Below, one piece after another: positions 24,458 through 35,623 of a stretch of 64,000 nucleotides of DNA (its first letter is position 1; each line of letters starts with the position of its first letter). Source of the stretch: Clostridia bacterium (lineage in GTDB: Bacteria; Bacillota; Clostridia; Oscillospirales; CAG-272); contig JAFVTH010000005.1 of assembly GCA_017503285.1 (NCBI GenBank), forward strand, positions 1-64,000, read 5' to 3'. Both the position numbers and the translations under genes were made by a program. The notes under the pieces were generated by a model. That model was not told where the DNA came from. It did not search any database and saw nothing but the letters and a program-made list of their open reading frames with translations.

Positions 24458-25384
24458 TTTTGTTTTAAGTGAGATTGCGCACCAGCCGTTTTCGTGAATT
24501 TCCTCGGTGATTACAAAGCCGTTTTCGTTTATGGATTTATAAACATCCTCGCATCTTTCGTCGATAATGCCGGAGATAACAAGGGTTGTGTCCTTGTGCA
24601 TAAAATTACCGATATCCGGCAGCATTCTTATAATTATATCAGCAACGATATTGGCTGTTATAACGTCGTACTTGATTGCCTTAACGCCCTTTAGAAGGTC
24701 GGAAACCTGGCAGTCAATGTTTGTAACATCATTATCCTTTACATTCTCCCTTGCAACCTTTACAGCTACAGGGTCAATGTCGTAGGCATAGCACTCCTTT
24801 GCGCCAAGCTTAGATGCGCAGATTGCCAAAATGCCGCTGCCGCAGCCCACGTCAAGCATTGTGCTGCTTTCAGTTACATATTTCTCAAGCAGAGTTGCGC
24901 AAAGCCTTGTAGTTTCGTGTGTGCCTGTGCCAAATGCCATACCAGGGTCCATTTTTACAATGATTTCCCCATTTTCTGCATTATATTTTTCCCACATCGG
25001 AACAACCACGAGCCTTTGACCGATTTTGATCGGCTTATAGTATTGCTTCCAGGAGTCTGCCCAATCCTCCTCGCAAAGAGAGATGATTTCGATTTTTGCG
25101 TTTTCTAAATTTTCCGCCTTAAAGCGCTCGTTAAGAAGTCCCAAGCAGTCATTAATTGGAGTTGTTGCCGGCACATATGCTGATACTGAGCATACTGTTT
25201 TATCCGCGTTCAAAACGCTTTCATCTATCAAATCTCCGTACACGCCGTCAAGGATTCTGTCCTCAAGGTCGGAATAGTCCTCAATTTGAAGTCCGTTTGA
25301 TATCATGCTCATAATAGCTACGATTTTATCAAGGTCCTCCACCTTGGAGCTAACCTTGATTTGTACCCATTTGTTATCTTCCAT
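24455..25384 (-). CDS. prmA: ribosomal protein L11 methyltransferase
   Basis: 309 residues from the ATG at 25384, which has GAGGA 5 nt upstream; an ATG at 25396 that overlaps the dnaJ stop as ATGA would add four residues. The Rossmann methyltransferase domain carries MLDVGCGSGILAICASKLGA (SAM loop), DPGMAFGTGTHETT and the active-site NIVADII. It trimethylates L11. Last gene of the hrcA-grpE-dnaK-dnaJ-prmA operon, an order common in Bacillota. A terminator follows at once. Confidence 0.95.
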   Translation of the reverse strand: MEDNKWVQIKVSSKVEDLDKIVAIMSMISNGLQIEDYSDLEDRILDGVYGDLIDESVLNADKTVCSVSAYVPATTPINDCLGLLNERFKAENLENAKIEIISLCEEDWADSWKQYYKPIKIGQRLVVVPMWEKYNAENGEIIVKMDPGMAFGTGTHETTRLCATLLEKYVTESSTMLDVGCGSGILAICASKLGAKECYAYDIDPVAVKVARENVKDNDVTNIDCQVSDLLKGVKAIKYDVITANIVADIIIRMLPDIGNFMHKDTTLVISGIIDERCEDVYKSINENGFVITEEIHENGWCAISLKTK

Positions 25385-25392
25385 CTCTGTCC

Positions 25393-26523
25393 TCATTTTT
25401 TGAACTTCTTAAAGAAGCTTGTTTTCTTTGAGAGATTTTTCTCTCCGCAGCTTTCGCCAAATTTTCTAAGTAATTTCTTTTGCTCTTCGCTTAAATTTTT
25501 AGGTGTTTCAACAACCACCTTTACATAAAGGTTGCCCTTTCTGCCGGAGCGAGGGGAAATAATGCCCTTTTGTCTTATTGTAAGCACAGTGCCTGTTTGT
25601 GTGCCCTCCGGAATTTCATAATCCATCTCGCCATCAAGGGTTGGGATTTTTACAGTTGCGCCAAGGGCTGCCTCGGAAAATGATATAGGAAGCTCACAAT
25701 AAATATCAAAGCCATCACGCTCGAAAATCTTGTGTGGGGACACAGAAACCTGTACATAAAGGTCGCCTGTAAGGCCGCCGTTTATGCCTGCGTTGCCCTG
25801 TCCGGATAGCTGTACCCTTTGACCGTGGTCAATGCCTGCCGGAATATTTACACTAAGCTTTTTATTTATCTTAATTCTGCCCTTGCCGTTGCAGTTTGTG
25901 CAAGGCTTCTTTATCTTTTTACCCTTGCCGTTACACTCCGGGCATGGACGGGTTGTTTGAGAAATACCAAACATTGTCCTTTGCTGAACTGTTTGATAGC
26001 CTCTGCCCTGACAAGCAGAGCATTTTTCCATTTCTGTGCCGCCCTGTGCGCCTGTGCCTGAGCAATCCGCACACTTTTCCACCCTGGAATACTTGATTTC
26101 CTTTTTACAGCCGAAAACAGCCTCCTCAAAGGTTAATTCCAGCTTATAAACCAAGTCCTCGCCGTCCTGTGGGGCATTTGCGCCGGAGCCGGAGGATCTG
26201 CCGCCGCCGAAAATAGACGAGAAAATATCTCCCATATCAAAGCCACCGAAGTCGAAGCCTCCAAAGCCTCCACCACCGTAGCCGCCGCCACCCTGCTCAA
26301 AGGCTGCATGTCCAAACTGGTCGTATTGCGCCTTTTTTTCCGGGTCGGAAAGAACTGCATACGCCTCATTTACTTCCTTGAACTTCTTTTCAGCCTCGCT
26401 GTCGCCGGGGTTCATATCAGGATGGTACTTTTTTGCCATTTGGCGATATGCTTTTTTAATTTCGTCAGCACCTGCGCCCTTATTTATACCAAGGGTTTCA
26501 TAATAATCCTGTTTGTCTGCCAT
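25393..26523 (-). CDS. dnaJ: chaperone DnaJ
   Basis: 376 residues. J domain with HPD (KKYHPDMNP, about residue 33), a glycine/phenylalanine-rich linker (about 75-115), then four CxxCxGxG zinc repeats ([32 protein letters not shown]) and the C-terminal substrate-binding halves. Co-chaperone of DnaK, stimulating its ATPase. It is separated from dnaK by a 66-bp gap that holds a strong hairpin lacking a T run on the coding side. Confidence 0.97.
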   Translation of the reverse strand: MADKQDYYETLGINKGAGADEIKKAYRQMAKKYHPDMNPGDSEAEKKFKEVNEAYAVLSDPEKKAQYDQFGHAAFEQGGGGYGGGGFGGFDFGGFDMGDIFSSIFGGGRSSGSGANAPQDGEDLVYKLELTFEEAVFGCKKEIKYSRVEKCADCSGTGAQGGTEMEKCSACQGRGYQTVQQRTMFGISQTTRPCPECNGKGKKIKKPCTNCNGKGRIKINKKLSVNIPAGIDHGQRVQLSGQGNAGINGGLTGDLYVQVSVSPHKIFERDGFDIYCELPISFSEAALGATVKIPTLDGEMDYEIPEGTQTGTVLTIRQKGIISPRSGRKGNLYVKVVVETPKNLSEEQKKLLRKFGESCGEKNLSKKTSFFKKFKK

Positions 26524-26550
26524 ATGTCCTACCTATCTTATAACCCCAAT

Positions 26551-26577
26551 TAGGACTGCCGTTTTTTGGCAGTCCTA
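26551..26577 (-). other. 10-bp hairpin in the dnaK-dnaJ gap
   Basis: TAGGACTGCC and GGCAGTCCTA pair perfectly around a 7-base loop. In the leftward transcript it is followed by ATTGGGG, not T residues, so it is not a standard terminator. It could stop 3'-5' decay or mark a processing site and thus set the DnaK:DnaJ ratio. Confidence 0.6.
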
Positions 26578-26589
26578 CGGGCTTTTATA

Positions 26590-28437
<1,848 letters not shown>

Positions 28438-28441
28438 TTAA

Positions 28442-28942
28442 TTAGTTTGCAACCTTAACCATTGCATATCTTATAACTCTATCCTTAAGCGCGTAGCCCT
28501 TTTGGAAAACCTCAACAATCTCGCCCTCGCCATAAGCCTCATCATCAATATGCATCACTGCATTATGAAGATTTGGGTCAAAGGTTTTTGTTTCGATTTC
28601 GGTAACGCCCATTTTTTCAAGAGTTTGATGAACTGAGTTTACTATAAGCTTAAGACCGTCCATAAAGCTTGCATCTGCCTCAAGAGTTGTAACTCTGTCG
28701 ATATTATCAATCACAGGCAAAAGCTGCTTTACACAGTCTATATAAGCATCTGAATAAATGCTGTCTCTTTCCTTCACTGTACGCTTGCGGAAATTGTCGT
28801 ATTCTGCAAGGACTCTTAAATACTTATCCTGCTCCTCAAGGTGCTTCTTTTCAAGCTCCTCAATTTTCGCAAGTGCCTCGCAAAGCTCCTTGTTTTCAGC
28901 CACGTCCTCGGTTTTTTCTACCTTTTTCTTCTTTTCTGCCAT
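28442..28942 (-). CDS. grpE: nucleotide exchange factor GrpE
   Basis: 166 residues from the ATG at 28942. A charged N-terminal coiled coil (1-65) leads to the core signature (YLRVLAEYDNFRKRT) and the C-terminal beta wing (FDPNLHNAVMHIDDE; VFQKGYALKDRVIRYAMVKV). It releases ADP from DnaK. The ATG is one base beyond the hrcA stop codon, with GAGGAGG inside the hrcA end, so translation is coupled. A GTG frame seven codons upstream overlaps the ribosome site and was not chosen. Confidence 0.95.
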   Translation of the reverse strand: MAEKKKKVEKTEDVAENKELCEALAKIEELEKKHLEEQDKYLRVLAEYDNFRKRTVKERDSIYSDAYIDCVKQLLPVIDNIDRVTTLEADASFMDGLKLIVNSVHQTLEKMGVTEIETKTFDPNLHNAVMHIDDEAYGEGEIVEVFQKGYALKDRVIRYAMVKVAN

Positions 28943-28943
28943 T

Positions 28944-30041
28944 TTATTCTTCACCCTCCTCACTTGGCAAAGCCTTTATGTCAGACAAGTGGTTTATCTC
29001 CTCGGAAAGCTGGTCGATGGTCTTTAGAACCTTGGAGTAATCCATTCTGCAAGGACCTATAATACCGATTGCGCCAATCGTCTTGCCATTTAGCTTTAGG
29101 TTTTTATATATCAAGGTTGAGTCGTCCATAATCTTAACCATATTTTCAGAGCCGATAAATATTTTTGTTTCATCGTCGCTTTGGTCAATGGTACTAACCG
29201 CCCTTATGATATCATCCTTTTGCTCGATAGTGGAAATAAGCTTTTGAAGCTTGTCAAGGTCCTTGTATTCCGGATATTCAAGAAGCCTGTTCACACCCTC
29301 GAACTTAATATCTGCGCCCATCTCATTCATAGTCTCGTAAATGCTTTTTACTGTTGTGGAAACTATGCTTGAGCAAAGTGCCTTATCCTCGCCTGAAAGG
29401 CTTTCAAGGCTGGACTCCATATTCATAATAACTGAAATGTTTATATCGTTAAGAAGCAAGCCGGAAAGACACTCATTAAGCACCTTGGAAAGGCAGGTGA
29501 TAACATTTTGATTTATCTCGAATGGTGTCTTTATATTCTTTGTCTTAACTGTATCAACCCCGGAGGCTATCATAATAATAAGGAAGGAATTTGAATCAAG
29601 ATAAACCGCCTCGTACCTTTTTATTGTAATGCTTGAGGGTCTTGGTCTTAAGGAAAGAGCCGTGTAGTTGGTCATTGCTGAGGCAACCTTTGTAGCATTT
29701 TCCAAAATCTTATCAATCTCTGACATTTTAACCGAGAGCATTTTCTTAAGCTCCCCTGCTTCCTTACTGGTTGTGTTATACTCAGCCACAAGGTAATCTA
29801 CATAAAACCTATATCCTAATTCAGATGGGACGCGGCCGGCAGAGGTGTGAGGCTGCTCCAAAAAGCCAAGGTCCTCAAGCTCCGCCATTTCGTTTCTTAT
29901 GGTAGCAGAGGAATAAGGGATTTTTGCCTCCTGCATAAGATACTTAGAGCCAACAGGCTCGCCAAGCTTGATATGCGCCTCGATAATTGATTTTAGTATT
30001 AGCTTTTTTCTATCACTAAGCTCGTTAACATCGAAGTCCAT
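28944..30041 (-). CDS. hrcA: heat-inducible transcription repressor HrcA
   Basis: 365 residues. N-terminal winged helix (SDRKKLILKSIIEAHIKLGE, then IPYSSATIRNEMAELEDLG) followed by the GAF-like dimer domain with QPHTSAGRVPSELGYRFYVD. It binds CIRCE and represses its own operon until unfolded protein titrates GroEL away from it. First gene of the operon, with GGAGGG 5 nt before the ATG and CIRCE 19 bp upstream. Confidence 0.97.
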   Translation of the reverse strand: MDFDVNELSDRKKLILKSIIEAHIKLGEPVGSKYLMQEAKIPYSSATIRNEMAELEDLGFLEQPHTSAGRVPSELGYRFYVDYLVAEYNTTSKEAGELKKMLSVKMSEIDKILENATKVASAMTNYTALSLRPRPSSITIKRYEAVYLDSNSFLIIMIASGVDTVKTKNIKTPFEINQNVITCLSKVLNECLSGLLLNDINISVIMNMESSLESLSGEDKALCSSIVSTTVKSIYETMNEMGADIKFEGVNRLLEYPEYKDLDKLQKLISTIEQKDDIIRAVSTIDQSDDETKIFIGSENMVKIMDDSTLIYKNLKLNGKTIGAIGIIGPCRMDYSKVLKTIDQLSEEINHLSDIKALPSEEGEE

Positions 30042-30059
30042 TTTGCCCTCCTTTTCGTT

Positions 30060-30086
30060 TTAGCACTCTTTTGTCTCGATTGCTAA
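30060..30086. promoter_or_regulatory. CIRCE operator
   Basis: TTAGCACTC, 9 bp, GATTGCTAA: one base different from the consensus TTAGCACTC-N9-GAGTGCTAA. It lies between the promoter and the hrcA start codon. Confidence 0.95.
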
Positions 30087-30097
30087 TCTCTACGAAT

Positions 30098-30126
30098 AAT
30101 ATACCACTTTAATGTGGGTTTGTCAA
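30098..30126 (-). promoter_or_regulatory. promoter of the hrcA operon
   Basis: Leftward TTGACA (30126-30121), 17-bp spacer, TATATT (30103-30098); transcription would begin at the edge of the CIRCE. Confidence 0.85.
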
Positions 30127-30154
30127 GGGCTTTTTGTGAAAATTTTGTGATTTT

Positions 30155-30181
30155 TTAGCAAACATTTAGAAAGAGTGCTTA
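30155..30181. promoter_or_regulatory. second, degenerate CIRCE-like element
   Basis: TTAGCAaaC, exactly 9 bp, GAGTGCTtA: three mismatches to the consensus. It lies upstream of the -35 box, where it could strengthen repression by looping or by cooperative HrcA binding, or be a relic. Confidence 0.6.
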
Positions 30182-30270
30182 GGACTATTTTTATGCCGAA
30201 AATCCTTTATTTATGCTATATTTATTAATAATAAGGAAGAGTTTTTGGCACTCGCCTTATTTTTTTGCTA

Positions 30271-30302
30271 AAAAAATCCCGAGGAATGATCCTCGGGATT
30301 TA
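30271..30302 (-). terminator. terminator after the GH-A lipoprotein gene
   Basis: Hairpin AATCCCGAGG/CCTCGGGATT; the T run follows in the leftward direction. Confidence 0.9.
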
Positions 30303-30314
30303 ATTTTAAGTTTA

Positions 30315-33077
30315 TTATTCAACTACGATGTAGCGTGGAACCTCAGTTACTGTCAATGTAACATAACCGTCAACAACGTCAAGCACTGTAGACTTTGTGC
30401 ATTTTTCATCTGCTTGGCTTGCGCTGATTCCCTTATAAACAGACTCAACAAGAGTTGCCTTTTCAACATTGCCAACGTAAACCTTGAAGTTTTCAACTAC
30501 TGTATCGTTGGAGGTTGGGCACCATACTGCGTAACCGCAGTCACCCTCTTCGTTACCATATTGGTATACCCAAACGTCATCTCTACCTGTTGCAAGCTCT
30601 CTTTCAAATCTCATGTTACCAAGAGTTTTCTTAAGAGCATAAAGCATAAAGTATGCGTCCTTAGGCATCATACTGCGGTCCTTATTGCCGCTTGCCGCAG
30701 GTGTTGTTCTGTCAGAAAGGAGAACCCACTTTGTTGTTTCCTTGCCATCTGCACCAACAGCAGGAATTTCGATGCACTTCTTACCGTCTGCATCAATGTA
30801 AACCTTTTCCTCATTCTCGGTGTACTCGCAGTACCAAATACCACATGTACCGTACTTACCGGATGCAGTAGCCTCGTATGTATCAACGTCCTCACACATG
30901 TACATTGTTGCCTTATCCATACCAAGAGCAGACATAATAATGTACGCACGAGTTAGCCACATGCCTTGGATTTCTCTTGATCTTTCAACCTTACCAAGTG
31001 CTGTATTTACATAGTTACCGTAAGCGTGTGCAGATGTAGGTGTTTCGTAGGATTGGTTTGTATCCCAACCGAACTCTGTAATCCAAACCTCAACGTCCGG
31101 ATAATACTTGTCTCTATACTCAATAATACCTCTTAGAGCATCAGCAAGTCCCCATTCCTCAGGAGAAACGCCAACTGTGATGTTCTGACCGTTCATTGAG
31201 AAGGTCTTACCGAAGTATGTATGGAAGTTGAACGCATCCATAGCGATGCAACCGTCTGTTCTGTTTGCTCTCATCCAATATACCATACTGGAGATATATC
31301 TGCTACCGATACCTGCAAGACCAGCCATGGCGATCTTCATATCCGGGTCAGCATTCTTACCGCCGAATGGGTATGAAAGCGCGTTTGGATTGAACACGTC
31401 AGCAAGGAGTGTTCTCTGATGTCCGTCATATGCAGCAGACTGAAGTGCAGCAAGCTGATATGGTGTTGCACCAGCGGAGTCCTCACCATTTGGCTCGTTA
31501 CCAACCTCAATCCATTGAAGCTGATTACGTCCGATTGTTTCACCCTTACCAAGGTCGGAGTGAACTAATGCGTTATCAAGAAGATAGCCCATCTTACTGC
31601 TACCATAACGAGCAGAATACTGATATAGAAGGTCAGCAATTGCTGCGTATGATTGTGGGTCGTATTTCTCGTCCCATGTAGCGATGCTTGTGCTTAGCTT
31701 TTCATTCTCATAGTCATATCTTCTTGCAGGGCTGGAGCCGTCGTTCCATTGCAAGCAAGGAATGATGAGAAGATCTGCCTGTGAATATTCTGCGTATGCT
31801 GTATCAAAGTTGCCAACAACTGTGTTTGCAAACTTTGCCGCTTTATTTGGGAAGGAGGAATTAGAATAGGACCAACCAACGTTGTGGTATTCACGAACAA
31901 CGTATGTACAAATGAGCTGCTCAATTGTACAGTTACCGCCACCGCCGGCAACGAAGCCACATTGACCCATCATTTCGCCAATAAGCGGAAGCTTGTGTGT
32001 TGTGTTGCCAATTATAGAGTCGGAGTTTTCGCTTGTTTGGTAGCCGTAAATTACAGCCTCCTTTGGAGCGCCACCGTCTACAAATGAAATCTGAATGTAT
32101 CTAACCTCAGCCTTAATTTCAATTGTGTTCCAAGCCTGGCTATCAAGCTCTTCCTGAGTTAATGTAATCTCACCATCCCAAGCACCTGGTGTTTGGAAGT
32201 CAGCAGCCTTCTTGGACCAACGAATTGTAACGTCGTTTCTAATATCGAAGGACTGACCAGCTGCGTTTTCAGTTTTACCATTTACGTCTGTCTCAATAAC
32301 AAACTCCGGGTAGTAAAGGCAGATAGCCTCTACATAGTGATTAAACTCAAGGTCAACGATTGGCGCAATTGTTGTGCCAAATCTTTCGTGTCCACCGTCC
32401 TCAGGAGTTGTGTGGTTGCTATGTGCATAGCCACCCGGATAGTAGAAGCGACCAATACCATTTACTGGAATTCTACGGATGTCCTCGTTAAGCGGGTCAC
32501 CAACAATATCGTTTTCGTCAAAAAGCGGTGTTGCGTCCTTAATAACCTCGCCAAGGTAAATAGCATCTACTCTTGTGATGTCAATTTCAATTCTCTCAAT
32601 ACCACCGGCACGAACACAGTCAACAACGCTGTTGTGTGTACCGTTATTTGCTCTTACTGCGATATAAACCTTATCATCCGGGCCGGCATTTATGCCATCA
32701 AGCTTAGCCGTCTTAACCTCAGAGTTACCAGTAACATCAGCTGTTATCTTGGTAGCCTTATCAAAGTTACTCTCAGTAATCTCCTTTGCACTATATCTGA
32801 TGTCGTATGTAAGATTCTTACCAAGGGCGTTGAACTTAATTGTAACAAAGCCATCGCCAATCTCACTAATTCTCACATACTTTACAACAGGAACTGCTGT
32901 ACCTGTTGGCAAAGCAACGTCACCTATAGGTGGTAAAACACCTGTGCCGTCGCCTTCTTCTCCTGTGCCGGGCTCATTAGGATCACCCTCATTGTTGTTA
33001 CAGGAGCAGGCTGAAATGATAGGTACGATTAAAAGCAAAAGCACAACTAATAGTACCGCAAGCCATTTTGTCTTCAT
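30315..33077 (-). CDS. clan GH-A glycoside hydrolase lipoprotein, multidomain
   Basis: 920 residues from ATG 33077 (GGAGG upstream). The signal peptide ends in ISAC (C24), so it is lipid-anchored outside the cell, followed by an acidic glycine/proline linker. Next come an FN3-like domain (about 55-140), a beta-rich region possibly of discoidin/carbohydrate-binding type (about 145-350), and a TIM-barrel hydrolase with acid/base E528 in VGNEPNG and nucleophile E668 in ITEFGW, the layout of families such as GH5, GH39 or GH30. A C-terminal beta domain (about 800-920) follows. Probably degrades an extracellular polysaccharide; the specificity cannot be read. Single gene with a consensus promoter. 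Confidence 0.8.
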   Translation of the reverse strand: MKTKWLAVLLVVLLLLIVPIISACSCNNNEGDPNEPGTGEEGDGTGVLPPIGDVALPTGTAVPVVKYVRISEIGDGFVTIKFNALGKNLTYDIRYSAKEITESNFDKATKITADVTGNSEVKTAKLDGINAGPDDKVYIAVRANNGTHNSVVDCVRAGGIERIEIDITRVDAIYLGEVIKDATPLFDENDIVGDPLNEDIRRIPVNGIGRFYYPGGYAHSNHTTPEDGGHERFGTTIAPIVDLEFNHYVEAICLYYPEFVIETDVNGKTENAAGQSFDIRNDVTIRWSKKAADFQTPGAWDGEITLTQEELDSQAWNTIEIKAEVRYIQISFVDGGAPKEAVIYGYQTSENSDSIIGNTTHKLPLIGEMMGQCGFVAGGGGNCTIEQLICTYVVREYHNVGWSYSNSSFPNKAAKFANTVVGNFDTAYAEYSQADLLIIPCLQWNDGSSPARRYDYENEKLSTSIATWDEKYDPQSYAAIADLLYQYSARYGSSKMGYLLDNALVHSDLGKGETIGRNQLQWIEVGNEPNGEDSAGATPYQLAALQSAAYDGHQRTLLADVFNPNALSYPFGGKNADPDMKIAMAGLAGIGSRYISSMVYWMRANRTDGCIAMDAFNFHTYFGKTFSMNGQNITVGVSPEEWGLADALRGIIEYRDKYYPDVEVWITEFGWDTNQSYETPTSAHAYGNYVNTALGKVERSREIQGMWLTRAYIIMSALGMDKATMYMCEDVDTYEATASGKYGTCGIWYCEYTENEEKVYIDADGKKCIEIPAVGADGKETTKWVLLSDRTTPAASGNKDRSMMPKDAYFMLYALKKTLGNMRFERELATGRDDVWVYQYGNEEGDCGYAVWCPTSNDTVVENFKVYVGNVEKATLVESVYKGISASQADEKCTKSTVLDVVDGYVTLTVTEVPRYIVVE

Positions 33078-33145
33078 TTCTTTTCCTCCGAAAAATGTTT
33101 TAAGCACACAAATCTATATATATTTAGAGATTTATACACGATTAT

Positions 33146-33174
33146 ATATTACAACAATTTACGGGTTTTGTCAA
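33146..33174 (-). promoter_or_regulatory. promoter of the GH-A lipoprotein gene
   Basis: Leftward TTGACA (33174-33169), 17-bp spacer, TAATAT (33151-33146), followed by a leader of about 60 nt. Confidence 0.75.
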
Positions 33175-33309
33175 GTTAATTTATACTTTTTTAACAAAAA
33201 CGAGGACCCAAAAAGCAGTTTTGTGCACATTTTAACAAAAAACCGTTTTATTTGCAAAACAAAACTTGTATTTTTTTATTTATTTTGCACAAAGTCGTTT
33301 TTTCGCAAT

Positions 33310-33903
33310 TTATGTGGATTGAGGTGTATCCGGCTCGGTGGGTGGGTCCTGCGGTGGTGGGGGCGGAACTGGTGTTTGGGAATATAGCGGCTCAAAGCAG
33401 TCTATTTGATATCTTGTATCGTATCGCACGCCTAAGATGTGTATAACCCTCAAATCTGCGTAGCTGTATGATGACAAGGGTCTGTCCAAGGCATCGTTGG
33501 AGTTGGCGCAAATAAAAATCTCCTCCGGAGTTATTTCCGTGATCACAAGCGTGTGATAAAATATCCCGTCTGAATTTTTCAATTGTACAAAGTCCCCTAC
33601 CTCTGCATTTTCAAGGCTGCCAGCCTGCCCATATGGCCCTACATCCTGATTTGTTGTTATAAATTCATAGAAGAAATTAACCCCTGTCCAAGAGGCACTA
33701 CGTCTGTTTAGAGATAGATAATACCAGCCGTAAACAGGGGTAAAATTCATCACACAGCTTCCTACCAAAAGGCATTGAGAGGCAAAATTGGTGCAGTTTC
33801 CGCCTATGCCCTCGAAGGTGTAAAATATGGGATTTCTTTGCAGTGCAAACTTCCTTGCGTACTCCACAGCACGGCTACGATTATAGTCTTTTGTTGCAAT
33901 CAT
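33310..33903 (-). CDS. putative amidase domain protein (Amidase_6 type)
   Basis: 197 residues. The fold of the putative amidase family (CHAP/NlpC-like cysteine peptidases) is shown by YNRSRAVEYARKFALQRNP, GGNCTNFASQCL (catalytic cysteine) and GIFYHTLVITEI (catalytic histidine). Such domains cut amide bonds in peptidoglycan or spore wall. No signal peptide is visible, and the tail is a proline-rich run (PVPPPPPQDPP) that may be a linker or a cell-wall-spanning remnant. AAGGAGAG precedes the ATG. Divergent from the PiT transporter with a 55-bp gap. Confidence 0.82.
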   Translation of the reverse strand: MIATKDYNRSRAVEYARKFALQRNPIFYTFEGIGGNCTNFASQCLLVGSCVMNFTPVYGWYYLSLNRRSASWTGVNFFYEFITTNQDVGPYGQAGSLENAEVGDFVQLKNSDGIFYHTLVITEITPEEIFICANSNDALDRPLSSYSYADLRVIHILGVRYDTRYQIDCFEPLYSQTPVPPPPPQDPPTEPDTPQST

Positions 33904-33958
33904 AAATTTCTCTCCTTTTTAATATATTATGTTGCAGCGTAGCTTTAGTGAGGGTTTT

Positions 33959-34927
33959 ATGGGGATTGAGGCTTTAGGAATTATTGTAATTTTATTGACC
34001 CTTGGGGTTGTGCTTGTAAACGGCTCGACGGATGCACCAAATGCCATTTCCTCATCTGTATATACAGGTGCGCTTAAGATGTGGCAGGCGTGTATTATCT
34101 GCGGGGTCTTTAATCTCTTAAGCATTTTATTTTTTTGCTTTTTATCCCCCAAGGTGGCGGACACGGTTTTTTCAATGGTAGAAATTGAAGGAGAAAAAAA
34201 TACCCTGCTTGCCATAGCCTCGGTTATGGTAACTACCATAATTTTCGGTGTAGTGTCAGGCTTACTCGGTATGCCATCAAGCGAAAGCCACGCAATGCTT
34301 TCCTCACTCTTTGGCGCTTCCCTTGCGTTTGGCGGCAGGGCAAGCATAAAATCCCTTGGGCTTATGGTGCTTTATGGCATTCTTTCCGCACTTATTTCAC
34401 TTTTAATTTCCCTTTTACTTGCCTTTCTTACAAAAAAGCGCAGAGTGAGAAAAAACGGATGGCTTATTTTCTCCACAATTCTTTTGTCAGCAATGCACGG
34501 GGCGCAGGACGGTCAAAAATTCGTTGGAATTTTGCTGATTTTTCTCGAAAAATCGTACACTCCCCTGGGTTTTTTCAGTAAAACCACAGTAATTATCCTT
34601 GTTGGTGTATTTATGCTTTTAGGCTCGCTTATATGTGGAAAAAGGATAACAAAAGCCTTAGGAGAGGACACTCTGACCCTTTCAACACACACCGGATTTG
34701 TTTCCGATATAGGTGGATTTTTAACCCTTTCCCTTTGCTCCCTTTTAGGTATGCCGGTTAGCACAGGAAACATAAAGGCATGCTCTCTTATAGGAGTTGG
34801 TATTTTGGAAAAGGAAAGGGTAAACAAAAAAACAGTAGCCAAAATCGCAGTCACGTCCTTGGCTACTGTTCCTATTTGCTTTGTTATTAGCTTTTTACTA
34901 TCAAAAATCTTAGGGAGCTTTTGCTAA
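33959..34927 (+). CDS. pit: PiT-family inorganic phosphate transporter
   Basis: 322 residues from ATG 33959 (GTGAGGG, 5-nt spacer). About ten helices, with the two PiT signatures: GSTDAPNAISSSVYTGAL in the first half and SAMHGAQDGQKFVG in the second, plus GMPSSESHAMLSSLFGAS. It takes up phosphate, as a metal-phosphate complex, driven by protons or sodium. No phoU-like partner is adjacent, unlike in many Clostridia. An ATG 30 nt upstream has no ribosome site. Convergent with the pseudouridine synthase gene, one base apart. Confidence 0.9.
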   Translation: MGIEALGIIVILLTLGVVLVNGSTDAPNAISSSVYTGALKMWQACIICGVFNLLSILFFCFLSPKVADTVFSMVEIEGEKNTLLAIASVMVTTIIFGVVSGLLGMPSSESHAMLSSLFGASLAFGGRASIKSLGLMVLYGILSALISLLISLLLAFLTKKRRVRKNGWLIFSTILLSAMHGAQDGQKFVGILLIFLEKSYTPLGFFSKTTVIILVGVFMLLGSLICGKRITKALGEDTLTLSTHTGFVSDIGGFLTLSLCSLLGMPVSTGNIKACSLIGVGILEKERVNKKTVAKIAVTSLATVPICFVISFLLSKILGSFC

Positions 34928-34928
34928 A

Positions 34929-35576
34929 TTATCGACACGTATCCCACTTTTTTACAAAATCAAAGCTTTCCCAAGCCCCATCCTCCGGTCTTGAATACAG
35001 CTCCATTTTCTTCCCTGTTTTCGGGTGTGTTAGGCTAAGATAATATGAGTGTAAGTGAATTTTGTCGTTATCCTTAGCTCCATATTTACCATCTCCATAA
35101 AGTGGACTTTTACGGCTGGAAAGCTGTACTCTTATTTGGTGTGTTCTGCCTGTTTTCAGATGTATTTCCAAAAGGGATAGCTCCTTTTCCTTTTCAAGCA
35201 CTCTAAAATCAAGCACCGCTTCCTTACTGCCCCTTCTTTTTGAATCTACAACAAAGGATTTATTTTTCAGCTTATCGTGGAAAAGATAGTCCACCATTGT
35301 ACCCTCGCCTTCAATTTCGCCGTGACAAATACAAAGGTACTTTTTACTTACCCTTTTTTCTTGTATTTCCTTTGATAAAAAGCCGGCGCTTTCCTTGGTT
35401 CTTGCGTATACAATCAGCCCTGTTGTTTGGGTATCCAAGCGATGCACAGGATATATTTCGCCACCAAGTGCCTCCCTTAGCATTTCTGTAAGGCTTTGTC
35501 CCTTGCCATCCTGTGAGGAAACGCCATAGGGCTTATTTACTATTACAATTTGGTCGTCACTATATAAAATTTTCAT
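34929..35576 (-). CDS. RluA-type pseudouridine synthase
   Basis: 215 residues. Catalytic motif HRLDTQTTGLIVYAR (aspartate in RLD), then LKTGRTHQIRVQLS, typical of RluA-family enzymes that convert uridine to pseudouridine in rRNA or tRNA. There is no S4 domain; it is a short single-domain form. The precise RNA target cannot be read. It ends one base from the PiT stop codon; no terminator hairpin separates the two. Confidence 0.9.
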   Translation of the reverse strand: MKILYSDDQIVIVNKPYGVSSQDGKGQSLTEMLREALGGEIYPVHRLDTQTTGLIVYARTKESAGFLSKEIQEKRVSKKYLCICHGEIEGEGTMVDYLFHDKLKNKSFVVDSKRRGSKEAVLDFRVLEKEKELSLLEIHLKTGRTHQIRVQLSSRKSPLYGDGKYGAKDNDKIHLHSYYLSLTHPKTGKKMELYSRPEDGAWESFDFVKKWDTCR

Positions 35577-35591
35577 AGCCTTCCTTTAAGT

Positions 35592-35619
35592 AAAGGGCTG
35601 ACAGAGATGCCAGCCCTTT
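35592..35619. terminator. hairpin after gpmI
   Basis: AAAGGGCTG/CAGCCCTTT. The T run is strong on the rightward side and weak on the leftward side, where gpmI needs it, so readthrough into the pseudouridine synthase gene is likely. Confidence 0.55.
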
Positions 35620-35623
35620 TTTA

